Positions 15,541 through 23,998 of a DNA stretch of 51,242 nt are shown here, in pieces. The notes beneath the pieces are model-generated. The model searched no databases and was not told the DNA's origin. It was given only the letters and a program-made list of their open reading frames with translations. The DNA lies in the NCBI RefSeq assembly GCF_029868745.1, contig NZ_JARWOP010000233.1, forward strand, positions 1-51,242, given 5' to 3'. This stretch comes from Nocardia wallacei. GTDB lineage: Bacteria > Actinomycetota > Actinomycetes > Mycobacteriales > Mycobacteriaceae. Position numbers and translations under genes: made by a program. Each line of letters begins with the position of its first letter. Within the stretch, counting starts at the first letter, position 1.

Positions 15541-15864
15541 ATGGCGAATTCGAAGATGCTCGTGTTCTCCAACGCGGTGGCGGGCCAGGACGACGCCTTC
15601 AACGAGTGGTACGACACCCAGCATCTCGCCGACGTGACCGCCGTCCCCGGTGTCCTCGCCGGCCGCCGCTACGACCTGGTCCCCGGCCCGATCCCCACCG
15701 CCGACGGCCCACCCCACCGCTACCTGGCCGTCTACGAACTGAGCGACGACCCCGACAAGGTGGTCGAGGCCTTCCGGGCGCGGGCCGCCACCGGCGAAAT
15801 AGCCCTCAGCCCCGCCTTGGACCTCACCACCCTCGCCGTCTCTGTCTGGCGGGCGCGCGACTGA
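15541..15864 (+). CDS. EthD-like dimeric alpha-beta barrel protein
   Basis: 107 residues with the ferredoxin-like fold signature KMLVFSNAVAGQDDAFNEWYDTQHLADVTAVPGV, quoted as two landmarks: NEWYDTQHLADV near residue 20-32 and RYLAVYELSDD near 60. The Tyr-Asp-x2-His pattern is typical of this family, which includes EthD-like accessory proteins and small lyases in catabolic clusters. An in-frame GTG at 15535 is an alternative start, with AAAGG close to it. The stop codon lies inside the palindrome that separates it from the converging desaturase gene. Confidence 0.75.
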   Translation: MANSKMLVFSNAVAGQDDAFNEWYDTQHLADVTAVPGVLAGRRYDLVPGPIPTADGPPHRYLAVYELSDDPDKVVEAFRARAATGEIALSPALDLTTLAVSVWRARD

Positions 15865-15877
15865 CCCGCCGGGTCAG
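15861..15877. terminator. Bidirectional hairpin between converging genes
   Basis: CTGACCCG and CGGGTCAG form a perfect stem around a single base and contain the stop codons of both the EthD-like gene and the desaturase. A GC-rich stem with no U-tract is common for actinobacterial terminators and would serve both directions. Confidence 0.5.
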
Positions 15878-17112
15878 CTCGTCGTCTGTAGCGGTGCGCG
15901 TTTGAGTTCGCGCAGGGCGGTGCGGAGGCCTCGGCGGGTGCCGTCGGGGCCGGGGCCGAAATGGGTGTGCACGCCCTCGCGGATCGCGAAGCGTAGTTCC
16001 GAGGCGGTTTCCGGGGCGTCGTCGGGGGTGGCGGCGAGCAGGGCGTTCGGGAGGGCCAGTTTGGCTATGGTGCGGAACGTCTGCAGGTATTGGTGGCCCA
16101 GGGAACCGGTGGTGTAGGGCAGGTCGTATTTGTCGCACAGTTCGCGCACTCGGACGGCGATCTCCTCGTAGCGGTTGCTCGGCAGATCGGGGAACAGGTG
16201 GTGCTCGATCTGGTGACTGAGGTTGCCGCTCATGAAGCGCATCAGCGGCCCGGCGCGAAAGTTGGCCGAGCCCAGCATCTGTCGCAGATACCAGCGCGGG
16301 CGGTCCTCGGCCTCGAGTTCGGCCGTGGTGAATTTCTCGGCGCCGTCGGGGAAATGGCCGCAGAAGATCACCACGTACGCCCAGTAGTTGCGGACGATGT
16401 TGGCGGTGGCGTCGGCGGTCAGCGTCGTCTTCCAGTTCCGGCCCGACAGCGCAGGGAAGATCAGGTAGTCCTTGGCCGCCTGCTTACCGACCTTGGTCCC
16501 GATGATGCGCAGATCCTTGATCGCCGGCCGCCAGGTCTTCTCCTTGTTGCGGAGCTTCTCGACCTCGAGATGGTGCAGGGCGACGCCCCATTCGAAGAAG
16601 GTCGCCAGCGCCAGGTTGTAGACCGGGTTGCCGATATTCCACCATTCCCACCGCTGATCGCGGGTGATGCGCAGGACGCCGTAGCCCACGTCGTCGTCCA
16701 TTCCGACGACGTTCGTGTACTTGTGGTGGACGAAATTGTGCGAATGCTTCCACTGCACGCTGGGGCAGGTGGTGTCCCACTCCCACGACGAGGAATGGAT
16801 TTCCGGATCGTTCATCCAATCCCATTGCCCGTGCATCACATTGTGCCCGAGTTCCATGTTCTCGATGATCTTCGCCAGCGAGAGCATCGCCGTGCCCGCG
16901 AGCCAGGCGGCGCGGCGGTTGCTGAACATCAGGGTCGCGCGCCCGCCGACGGCCAGCATGCGCTGCAGGGCGATGGCGCGCCGGATATACGCGGCGTCGC
17001 GCGCGCCGCGAGATTCCTCGATATCGCGGCGGATGGCGTCGAGTTCGGCCCCCAGCGCCTCGACGTCGTCGGGGGTCAGGTGCGCGTAGGCGTCGATGTC
17101 GGTGATGGCCAT
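15874..17112 (-). CDS. desA3: Membrane acyl-CoA/stearoyl desaturase (DesA3-like)
   Basis: 412-residue integral-membrane fatty acid desaturase. The three histidine boxes are complete: GHNVMHGQ (HxxxH, near residue 90), HSHNFVHHKYTN (HxxHH, near 125) and SHQIEHHLFP (HxxHH, near 300). Hydrophobic segments lie at about 65-85 and 230-250. It introduces a cis double bond (delta-9 in mycobacterial DesA3) into stearoyl-CoA using two iron ions and oxygen. The RBS AGGAGG lies before the ATG. The next upstream gene, 8 bases away, encodes the matching ferredoxin-type reductase, as in the Rv3230c-Rv3229c pair. Confidence 0.9.
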   Translation of the reverse strand: MAITDIDAYAHLTPDDVEALGAELDAIRRDIEESRGARDAAYIRRAIALQRMLAVGGRATLMFSNRRAAWLAGTAMLSLAKIIENMELGHNVMHGQWDWMNDPEIHSSSWEWDTTCPSVQWKHSHNFVHHKYTNVVGMDDDVGYGVLRITRDQRWEWWNIGNPVYNLALATFFEWGVALHHLEVEKLRNKEKTWRPAIKDLRIIGTKVGKQAAKDYLIFPALSGRNWKTTLTADATANIVRNYWAYVVIFCGHFPDGAEKFTTAELEAEDRPRWYLRQMLGSANFRAGPLMRFMSGNLSHQIEHHLFPDLPSNRYEEIAVRVRELCDKYDLPYTTGSLGHQYLQTFRTIAKLALPNALLAATPDDAPETASELRFAIREGVHTHFGPGPDGTRRGLRTALRELKRAPLQTTS

Positions 17113-17120
17113 TTACCCTC

Positions 17121-18233
17121 CTACAGATCGAGAGTGCAGTCGCCGGACACGCTGCTGATGCATGTCTGGATTCGTTCTCCTTCACGCCGTTCCGTGCCGT
17201 TGCGCAGATCGCGCACATATCCTCCGGCCAGTGGGACGACGCAGGTCTGACAGATACCCATCCGGCAGCCGAAGGGCATCGCGATGCCGAGCTTCTCGCC
17301 CGCTTCGAGAAGGGTTGTCGCGCCGTCGATCCGGGCTTCCTTGTGCGAGACGGCGAAACGCACCGTCCCGCCCTCGCCGCCGTGATCGGTGCGGGCGATG
17401 GTGAACCTCTCGATATGCAGGCGGTGGCGCAGACCGCCGGCCTCGTAGTGCGATTCCAGCGCGTCCAGCAGCGCCGGCGGGCCGCACGCCCAGCATTCGC
17501 GTTCGCGCCAGTCCGGCACCCATTCGTCGAGCCGCGCGACGTCGAATTTGCCCATCTCCCTGGTGAGTTGGAGATTCAGGCGGTAAGCGTTCGAGTCGTC
17601 CGCGAGGGTTTCCATCTCGTCGAGGAAGACGACGTCGTCGCGGGTGGGGGCGGAATGGATGTGGCAGATGTCGGGCTTGTCCCCGCGCGCGCCGAGCGCC
17701 CGCAGCATCGCGATCACGGGGGTGATGCCGCTCCCGGCCGTGACGAACAGAATGTGCTCCGGAACCGGTTGCGGCAGATGGAAATCCCCCTTCGGCGCCG
17801 CCAGCCGGATGATCGTGTCCGGCTGGACGCCGTCGACCAGATGCGTCGACAGGAAACCGTCGGGATTGGCCTTGACCGTGATCGAGATGGTCTTGTCGCG
17901 CCCGGAACCGATCGAGGTCAGCGAATAGGACCGCCAATGCCACCGGCCCCCGATCTGCAGTCCGATGCCGACGTACTGCCCGGGCTCGTACGACGCCGGA
18001 AAGCCCCAGCCCGTACGAATTGTCACGGTGGCCGTATCCGTGGTCTCCTTGACCACGTCGACGACCTTGCCGCGTAATTCGCGGGCGGTCCAGAGCGGGT
18101 TGGCCAGGCGGAGATAGTCGTCCGGCAGCAGCGGCGTGGTGGCACGGGCTACCAGCCCGCGCAGGATGTTGACTCCCGGATTGCGTGCGCCGACCCCCGC
18201 GGCGGGGCGCTTGCTCCACTTCAACAGATCCAC
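17121..18233 (-). CDS. NAD(P)H oxidoreductase with C-terminal [2Fe-2S] ferredoxin domain (desaturase partner)
   Basis: 370 residues. An FAD-binding barrel with RSYSLTSIG near residue 130, an NAD(P) domain with VTAGSGITPVIAML near 190, and a plant-type [2Fe-2S] domain with FGCRMGICQTC and a last Cys in QTCIS at the C-terminus. Its job is to pass electrons from NADPH to the adjacent desaturase, as Rv3230c does for DesA3. GTG at 18233 is preceded by AGGAGG. A 7+7-base palindrome lies 17 bases upstream (18250-18265), suggesting a repressor that senses acyl groups or fatty acids. Confidence 0.9.
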   Translation of the reverse strand: MDLLKWSKRPAAGVGARNPGVNILRGLVARATTPLLPDDYLRLANPLWTARELRGKVVDVVKETTDTATVTIRTGWGFPASYEPGQYVGIGLQIGGRWHWRSYSLTSIGSGRDKTISITVKANPDGFLSTHLVDGVQPDTIIRLAAPKGDFHLPQPVPEHILFVTAGSGITPVIAMLRALGARGDKPDICHIHSAPTRDDVVFLDEMETLADDSNAYRLNLQLTREMGKFDVARLDEWVPDWRERECWACGPPALLDALESHYEAGGLRHRLHIERFTIARTDHGGEGGTVRFAVSHKEARIDGATTLLEAGEKLGIAMPFGCRMGICQTCVVPLAGGYVRDLRNGTERREGERIQTCISSVSGDCTLDL

Positions 18234-18249
18234 AGCGATTCCTCCTCCT

Positions 18250-18265
18250 GTGTACGAACGTACAC
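18250..18265. promoter_or_regulatory. Palindromic operator GTGTACG-AA-CGTACAC
   Basis: Perfect seven-base arms around AA, just upstream of the reductase-desaturase start and within the space to the divergent PucR gene. The layout suits a TetR-type repressor. The sequence differs from every other palindrome in the window, so its regulator may be encoded elsewhere. The rest of 18266-18427 has no other clear signal apart from the PucR gene's RBS. Confidence 0.65.
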
Positions 18266-18427
18266 TGGAATCTTCGCTGAGCACAGTGTGTCGAGCGGGC
18301 GCAGCGGGTCGGGGCGTTTCGGTGCATCCGCCTCCGAGCGGCTATCTCACTGATTCAGTGCACATTCGTTCACCGATTCGATAAGATGCTGACACTTCTG
18401 GTAACAGGCAAATCATAGAGGAGTTCG

Positions 18428-19558
18428 GTGATCGACTCGGTTGAACAGCCGGCCCGCTCGGCGGCCTCGGACACGGTCGATGTCGTGCGGCTGTGCCGGC
18501 AGCTGGCGATACGGGTGTGCCGCGGCGAGGACGCCGTCGCTATCGTCTCGATGCTCGAGGAAGTCGCCCGCCGATGGGCGAATCACGGTGTCCCCCTGGA
18601 TCGTTTGCAGCAGGTCGTGCACGAGGGCTTCCGGCTCGGTGCCGACCGCGCGGCGGGCCTGCTCGCGCCCACGGACGGCGCGGCGGCGACGGCGATGATG
18701 CGGCGGCAGCTCGACGCACTGCAATCGCTGCACATCGGCCTCACCCGCGCCTACACCAGTCAGCTGCCGCCGCCGGATCAGCGCGCCGCGGCGGCGCGGC
18801 GGATGGCGGCCGTGCTGCTGCGCGGCGAGCCCGCGGGGACCCCGGCCCGCCACTGCGGCATCGAGATCGCCGAAAAATACCACGTCGTCGCGGTGGCGGT
18901 ACCCGCCGCGGACGGCGACTCCCGAGCCGTGCCGCGCATCGCCGCGCAGTGCGTCGAGAGCGAACTCGCGCACCGGCTGGGGACGAACGCGCTGTCGTTC
19001 CTCGGCGCCGAGGGCGGCACGCTGCTGCTGCCGATGGACCTGATCGAGGACGAGCGGCTGGGCGATTTGATCGCCGAACTGTCGCAACGCGCCGGTTCCG
19101 CGCTCGTCGCGGTGGTCCTGAACGCGGCCGTCGACGACATCCCCGACGTCGCCCGGCAAGCGCACGAACTGCTCGAGACGGCCGTGCAACTGCGTGCCAC
19201 GCCCCGGCTCTACCGGTTCGACGACGTGGTGCTGCCGTTCCAGCTCACCCGCCCCGGTCCCGGCCGCGACGCGCTGCGGGCGCTGCTCGCGCCGCTCGAC
19301 AGCCGCCCCGAACTGCTGCAAACCCTGACCCGCCACCTCGCCAACGACCTGAACCGCCAGCTCACCGCTCGGCAATTGTGCGTGCACACCAACACCATCG
19401 ACTATCGGCTCAAACGCATCGGCCAGCTCACGGGCTGCGACCCCGCCGATCTCACCGGACTCTGGCGTCTGCGTTCGGCCCTGATAGTCCGGCGCTTCAC
19501 CGACGATGACGACATGCTCACCGCGGCCGCGCCCCGGACATCCGGCAGCCGGATCTGA
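18428..19558 (+). CDS. PucR-family (CdaR-like) transcriptional regulator
   Basis: 376 residues. The C-terminal PucR helix-turn-helix is clear: LTARQLCVHTNTIDYRLKRI followed by TGCDPADLTGLWRLRSALIV. The central region (about 140-270) is a GGDEF-like sensory fold typical of the family, and the N-terminus is a helical domain. There is no membrane segment. GTG start with AGAGGAG upstream. It diverges from the desaturase pair and converges on fprB with no gap (stops adjoin at 19558/19559). PucR-type proteins usually activate catabolic genes; the target here is not clear. Confidence 0.85.
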   Translation: MIDSVEQPARSAASDTVDVVRLCRQLAIRVCRGEDAVAIVSMLEEVARRWANHGVPLDRLQQVVHEGFRLGADRAAGLLAPTDGAAATAMMRRQLDALQSLHIGLTRAYTSQLPPPDQRAAAARRMAAVLLRGEPAGTPARHCGIEIAEKYHVVAVAVPAADGDSRAVPRIAAQCVESELAHRLGTNALSFLGAEGGTLLLPMDLIEDERLGDLIAELSQRAGSALVAVVLNAAVDDIPDVARQAHELLETAVQLRATPRLYRFDDVVLPFQLTRPGPGRDALRALLAPLDSRPELLQTLTRHLANDLNRQLTARQLCVHTNTIDYRLKRIGQLTGCDPADLTGLWRLRSALIVRRFTDDDDMLTAAAPRTSGSRI

Positions 19559-21154
19559 CTACCGCCGTGCGACCGCGAGCATCTCATCGATGGAGACGAA
19601 CTTGACGCGGGGACGCGCGGCGGCGGTGCCCTGTTCGCGTTCGGCGGCGTCGATGGCCCGCCACTGGGGCCAACCGAGGGCATGCACGCCGCGCTCGGAC
19701 ATGGTGGCGCGCAAGGCTTCCCGGTCGCCGACCGCGCGATGCAGGGTTCCGGTGGCGAAGTCGGCGAGGAGGGCGGCCACGGTCTCGGCGGCGCAGGCGC
19801 GGTTGGTGCCGATGACCCCGCGCGGGCCGCGTTTGATCCAGCCGGTGACATAGACGCCGGGGATCGGGGCGCCGGAGTCGTCGATCACGCGGCCGTGCTC
19901 GTGCGGCACCGTGCCGGTGTCGGGGTTGTAGGGCAGGCCGTCGACAGGGCGGCCGCGGTAGCCGATCGAACGCAGGACCAGCGAGGTCTCGAGCAGTTCG
20001 CCGCCGGACTCCGCGCCGTCGGCGATGCGCAGGCCCGCGACGCGCTCGTCGCCGACCATCTCGGTGGGAGCGGCGCAGAACCGGAAGACGATCCGCTTGT
20101 TGCCGGGAGTCCGCGGGCGATCGGCGTATTCGCGGGCGAGGGCCAGTTTCAGGGTCGTCTCCACGTCGTCGTCGGGCTGCGGCTCGAGGTCGCCGCCCTC
20201 GATGACCACATCGACCCCGGACAGGTAACCCAGGGCGTGGAACTCGCCGAAGGAGAAGGCGGCATGCCGCGGGCCGCGCCGGCCGAGCACCACCACCTCC
20301 TCGATCCGGCTCTGCGACAAGGCTTGTAGCGCGTGGTCGGCGATATCGGTGGCCGCCAGCTCCGCCGGGGTCGTCAGCAGTATCCGGGCCACGTCCAGCG
20401 CGACATTGCCGTTGCCGACGATCACCGCGCGCCGCGACGACAGGTCGAACTCGTGACCGGCGTGGTCGGGATGCCCGTTGTACCAGCCCACGAAGTCCGC
20501 GGCGGCGTGGTGGCCGGGCAGGTCGGCGCCGGGAACATGCAGGTCCCGGCTGTCGGACGCGCCGACGGCATAGACGACGGCGTGATGGTGGGCGAGCAGG
20601 TCGGCGTGCGTCAGCTCCCGCCCGATCTCGACATTGAGGTGACAGCCGAATCGACTGTCGGCGAACGCCTTCTCGAAGATCCGCACCACCGATTTGGTGC
20701 GCTGATGGTCGGGCGCCACCCCGGCGCGGATCAGGCCGAACGGGGTGGGCAGCCGCTCGAACAGGTCCACTTCGACACCGGGGGTCTCCAGCAGTTCGGC
20801 GGCGGCATAGCAGGCGGCCGGGCCCGCCCCGACCACCGCGACCCGCAACTCTCCGGGCGTGATCGCCGCGCGCGCCGCCAGCGGTTCCATCGGGCCCGCC
20901 TCCAGCGGGTGACGACGGAAGTATTCGGCGTTGATCTCCGCGAAGCGCAGCATGTCCGCGGGCAGATCGTATTCGGAATACACCGCCTCCACGGGACATT
21001 CGTCCGCGCAGGCGCCGCAATCGATGCAGGTCTCGGGATCGATGTAGAGCATCTGGGTGCCGCCGTCGTCGCCGACGGGACGGATGCAGTCCACCGGGCA
21101 CGCCGCGACGCAGCTGGCATCCTTGCAGCAGTTCTGGGTGATGACGTAAGCCAC
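19559..21154 (-). CDS. fprB: Ferredoxin-NADP+ reductase fused to a bacterial ferredoxin (FprB)
   Basis: 531 residues. Residues 1-80 are a ferredoxin with Cys15, Cys19, Cys23 and the cluster motif CIDCGACADECP (Cys43, 46, 49, 53). The adrenodoxin-reductase-like part follows: VAVVGAGPAACYAA (FAD), APDHQRTKSV, VIVGNGNVALDVARIL (NADP), and GWIKRGPRGVIGTNRA near residue 445. It moves electrons between NADPH and ferredoxins and could feed the P450s of this window. The order and sequence match mycobacterial FprB closely. GTG start with GGAGG at good spacing. Alone on its strand apart from the TetR unit upstream. Confidence 0.92.
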   Translation of the reverse strand: MAYVITQNCCKDASCVAACPVDCIRPVGDDGGTQMLYIDPETCIDCGACADECPVEAVYSEYDLPADMLRFAEINAEYFRRHPLEAGPMEPLAARAAITPGELRVAVVGAGPAACYAAAELLETPGVEVDLFERLPTPFGLIRAGVAPDHQRTKSVVRIFEKAFADSRFGCHLNVEIGRELTHADLLAHHHAVVYAVGASDSRDLHVPGADLPGHHAAADFVGWYNGHPDHAGHEFDLSSRRAVIVGNGNVALDVARILLTTPAELAATDIADHALQALSQSRIEEVVVLGRRGPRHAAFSFGEFHALGYLSGVDVVIEGGDLEPQPDDDVETTLKLALAREYADRPRTPGNKRIVFRFCAAPTEMVGDERVAGLRIADGAESGGELLETSLVLRSIGYRGRPVDGLPYNPDTGTVPHEHGRVIDDSGAPIPGVYVTGWIKRGPRGVIGTNRACAAETVAALLADFATGTLHRAVGDREALRATMSERGVHALGWPQWRAIDAAEREQGTAAARPRVKFVSIDEMLAVARR

Positions 21155-21184
21155 CGTTGACCTCCTCGAATGTGCGGGCGACGG

Positions 21185-21850
21185 TCAGGTGAGCCCGTGC
21201 GCGCAGAAGCTCCAGACCTCATCGGCGGTAATGGGGTGAGACTCCGACTCGGTAGCGGCCGGTTGCGCGATGAACATGACGGTCTGCATGGTGATCGCGG
21301 CCAGCCGCCGCGGATTCGCGCCCGAGGCCAGGCGGCCCGCGCCGTGCGCCTCGGTGAGCAACTCGGTGAACAGCGTGAACAGCGCCGCGTGCGCCAGCCG
21401 GATCTGCGCGGGATGCGAACTCAGCAACTGCGGCGCGAACTCGGTGAACAGCGGGCGCCGGGCGTGCGGATCCGGACGGCACAGCTGGAACAGCAGTTCC
21501 ACCGCCGTGCGGACCTTGTCCAGCGGATGCACGCTGTTGGCGGTCGCGGCCCGGATCTGGTCGGTGGTGCGGCCCAGGGCGTCCTCGTACAGTGCCAGCA
21601 GCAGATCGTGCTTACCGTCGAATTGCAGGTAGAAACTGCGCAGCGACTGCCGCGAACGGTCGACCACCTCCTGGACGGTGAAGTCGGTGCTGCCCTTCTC
21701 GGTGATGATGGCCTGCGCCGCGTCCAGGAACCGCTGCACCCGTTGCCCCGCTCGCGCTTTCGCGGATCGCAGCGACCGCTCGACCGCCCGCTGCTTCCAC
21801 GCGGGGAGGTCGGCGGCGCCCTCGGGCAGGCTGTCGTCGGGATCGGTCAT
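21185..21850 (-). CDS. TetR-family transcriptional regulator
   Basis: 221 residues. The helix-turn-helix spans about residues 48-70 (FTVQEVVDRSRQSLRSFYLQF), which has the SLRSFYxxF form of TetR proteins controlling P450/ferredoxin or acyl-CoA loci. A long basic N-terminal tail (RSLRSAKARAGQRVQRFL) precedes it. Its ATG overlaps the stop of the ferredoxin gene (ATGA), so it is made from the same message as the NuoF-like protein and ferredoxin, and probably controls that unit. No palindrome of its own is evident in the 63-base space upstream of the operon. Confidence 0.85.
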   Translation of the reverse strand: MTDPDDSLPEGAADLPAWKQRAVERSLRSAKARAGQRVQRFLDAAQAIITEKGSTDFTVQEVVDRSRQSLRSFYLQFDGKHDLLLALYEDALGRTTDQIRAATANSVHPLDKVRTAVELLFQLCRPDPHARRPLFTEFAPQLLSSHPAQIRLAHAALFTLFTELLTEAHGAGRLASGANPRRLAAITMQTVMFIAQPAATESESHPITADEVWSFCAHGLT

Positions 21851-22113
21851 GGTGTCGGCCCCCGCTCGGATATCCGCTCGGCCGCCTTGGAAGTCGTTGT
21901 GCCACCGTGGGATTCGGCGCTCGGCAGTTCGGTGATGGCGTGCACCGGGCAATCCAGCAGCGCGCGCAGCACGCTGTCGCGGTCCGCCGGGGCAACGGTG
22001 CCGTCGCCCTCGACGGCCGCGTAACCCCAGTCGTCGAGGGAGAAGTGCCGGGGCGCGTGCTTGGCGCAGACGCCGAAGCCGTCGCAGAGTGTCCGGTCGA
22101 GGCGAATCTTCAC
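21847..22113 (-). CDS. [3Fe-4S] ferredoxin
   Basis: 88 residues. The cluster motif is C-x5-C early (CDGFGVCAKHAP, residues 9-20) and CPVHAI near residue 55, which gives three Cys ligands, as in P450-type [3Fe-4S] ferredoxins. The tail after residue 60 is hydrophilic and unusual. The GTG start overlaps the NuoF-like stop (GTGA) and its own stop overlaps the TetR start, so three genes are coupled. It probably accepts electrons from the NuoF-like flavoprotein, unlike the usual FdR-type partner. Confidence 0.88.
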   Translation of the reverse strand: MKIRLDRTLCDGFGVCAKHAPRHFSLDDWGYAAVEGDGTVAPADRDSVLRALLDCPVHAITELPSAESHGGTTTSKAAERISERGPTP

Positions 22114-23417
22114 GAGACCAGCACCGCCTGTGCGTCGAAGGGCCGCTCGGCCAGGTAGACATCGTCGGCGCAGGCGGCACACCGCCCGGCGAGATGCGCG
22201 TCGACCTCGGCGGGGAACCGGGTGAGCAGCGTGGCGGCGGTATTGGCCGCGCCGTCCAGGGTGCCGCAGGCGCCGCGGCCGCGCAGCACCACCGACCAGC
22301 GCCGCAGCCGCTCGACATCGGTCGCGGTGGCCTGCCCGTCGCGCAGGGCGGACGCCACGGCGGCCATGGCGGCGGTGCCGTTGAAGCAGGACCCGCACTG
22401 CCCGGCGTTCTCACGGTCGAAGTAGCTCAGCACGCCCGCGGCGACCGCGACCGGGCATTCGCGGGTGAGCAAAGAGATCGCCCCGCAGCCCAGCCCGCCG
22501 CCGAGGCCGCGCATCGACTCGTGGTCCAGCGTGGCGCCGAGGATCGCGCGGTCGACCATGCCCGCGAAGTAGCCGCCGGTGAGCGCGCCGCGCACGGCGT
22601 CCGGCGAGATGCCGTGCAGCGCGAGCAGTTCCGCGACGGGGGTGCCGTGCGGCAGTTCGTACAGGGCCGCGGGCCGGTCGGCGCCGGTGACCGTGGCGAG
22701 GAAGGTGCCCGGGGAGGCGTCGGTGCCGACGGCCCGGAATGCCGCGCCGCCGTGCCGGTGTACGAACGGCAGATGCGCCAGCGTCTCGACGTTGCTCACC
22801 ACCGTCGGTGCGCCGCCGACGCCGTGTTCGAAGGGGCGCGGCGGCTTGTCCGAGGGCTTCGCCGGACCGCCGTCGATCGCCCGGATCGCGGCGGTCTCCT
22901 CGCCCGCCACGTAACCCGGTGCGACGGTGACGAGTTCGATGATCACGTCGGTGGCCGCGGTCGTGTCGAGTTCGGTCAGCGCGGCGTCGACCCGGCGCGC
23001 GGACTCCGGATCCGAGACGTAGACGTAGGCCCGTCGCGCCCCGGCGATCGCCGCCGCCAGCCGCAGCCCGTCCAGCACGAGATGCGGGCGGCGGCGCAGC
23101 AGCCACTTGTCCTTGACCGAGGCCGGTTCGCCCTCTTCGCCGTTGGCGACCACGACCGTCTCGTGGCCGCGCCGCTGTGCGTCGCGCACGGTGGCCAGCT
23201 TCACCGCGAGCGGGAAGGCCGCGCCGCCGCGGCCGCGCAACCCGCTGTGCCGGACCTCGGTGAGCAGCAGATCCATGGCGCCCAGCGGCCCGTACCCGCC
23301 GACGGCCCGGTAGGCGGCCAAGTCCTCGACCTCGCCGACCGGCCGCAGCAGACGCGGCGCGCACCCGGGCAGCGCGCCCACGGTGAGCGCCCCGATCGCA
23401 TCGAAAGTCTCTTGCAT
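22110..23417 (-). CDS. NuoF-like NADH-binding flavoprotein (stand-alone complex I 51-kDa homologue)
   Basis: 435 residues. The FMN/NADH site is present: GLRGRGGAAFPLAVKL (about 60-75) and VVANGEEGEPASVKDK (about 90-105), then an SLBB-like segment and the C-terminal cluster region ENAGQCGSCFNGTAAM (near 325-340) with a later Cys in GRGACGTLDGA, as for the N3 cluster. No other nuo gene is near. Coupled to a [3Fe-4S] ferredoxin and a TetR gene, it looks like an NADH:ferredoxin reductase for a P450 or dehydrogenase. The RBS AAAGAGG precedes ATG 23417. Confidence 0.85.
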   Translation of the reverse strand: MQETFDAIGALTVGALPGCAPRLLRPVGEVEDLAAYRAVGGYGPLGAMDLLLTEVRHSGLRGRGGAAFPLAVKLATVRDAQRRGHETVVVANGEEGEPASVKDKWLLRRRPHLVLDGLRLAAAIAGARRAYVYVSDPESARRVDAALTELDTTAATDVIIELVTVAPGYVAGEETAAIRAIDGGPAKPSDKPPRPFEHGVGGAPTVVSNVETLAHLPFVHRHGGAAFRAVGTDASPGTFLATVTGADRPAALYELPHGTPVAELLALHGISPDAVRGALTGGYFAGMVDRAILGATLDHESMRGLGGGLGCGAISLLTRECPVAVAAGVLSYFDRENAGQCGSCFNGTAAMAAVASALRDGQATATDVERLRRWSVVLRGRGACGTLDGAANTAATLLTRFPAEVDAHLAGRCAACADDVYLAERPFDAQAVLVS

Positions 23418-23467
23418 GGCAACCTCTTTCGGCTGAAGCTGACTCGCGGGGAAATCGCCCGTGCCGC

Positions 23468-23473
23468 TACGCT
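23468..23473 (+). promoter_or_regulatory. -10 hexamer TACGCT of a leaderless promoter
   Basis: TACGCT lies seven bases before the ATG at 23481, the spacing seen at actinobacterial leaderless genes where transcription starts at the A of ATG. No ribosome binding site is present, which agrees. Confidence 0.6.
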
Positions 23474-23480
23474 GGCGATC

Positions 23481-23954
23481 ATGAGAACGGCGGTGGTGCG
23501 GATCGATGTGGATCCGGCCGGCGAATTGACCGGGGCGCGGCTGGCGGAGGGCGTGCGCGCGCTGCGGGGGAGCGCCGCGTCGCTCGGGGCCGAGGTGTTC
23601 GACAACGAAGTGGCGGGGAAGCCGCCGCATCGCCGGGAGATCCAACTGCTGGTCACCACCGACGATCCCGAGGCGACAGTGGCCGCGGCGGTGCGATTGT
23701 GCGCCACGGCGTTCGGCACCGAGCCGGTGCCCGGGGTCCTGACCTTCGTCAGCCGCGGCACCGACGACGACGCGCACGGCGTCCTCGCCGGATTCGGGCT
23801 CAGCGGCGAGGTCGTGCGGGAACCGGGCGGCGACGGCTTCGACATCGTCTACGTCACGCTGTCGGAGACCGAGCTGGCGCGGGTGCCGGAGAGCCGGATC
23901 CACACGGCCCTGGAGGCGTCGCTGAACTGTGAGGTCCACATCCGCACCCGCTGA
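23481..23954 (+). CDS. Hypothetical protein (157 residues), leaderless
   Basis: 157 residues without a domain I recognise. Alternating strands and helices (RTAVVRIDVDPAG, HRREIQLLVTTDD, GVLTFVSRGTDDDAHGVL, DIVYVTLSETEL) suggest a small alpha-beta fold. It is divergent from the NuoF-like operon across 63 bases and converges on the hydrolase at 23999. A promoter-only upstream region points to leaderless expression. The intervening 23955-23998 has no clear terminator. Confidence 0.6.
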   Translation: MRTAVVRIDVDPAGELTGARLAEGVRALRGSAASLGAEVFDNEVAGKPPHRREIQLLVTTDDPEATVAAAVRLCATAFGTEPVPGVLTFVSRGTDDDAHGVLAGFGLSGEVVREPGGDGFDIVYVTLSETELARVPESRIHTALEASLNCEVHIRTR

Positions 23955-23998
23955 ACGGCGCAGCCGGGCCACCGATCCCGGTAGCGGATAGCCGTCCA

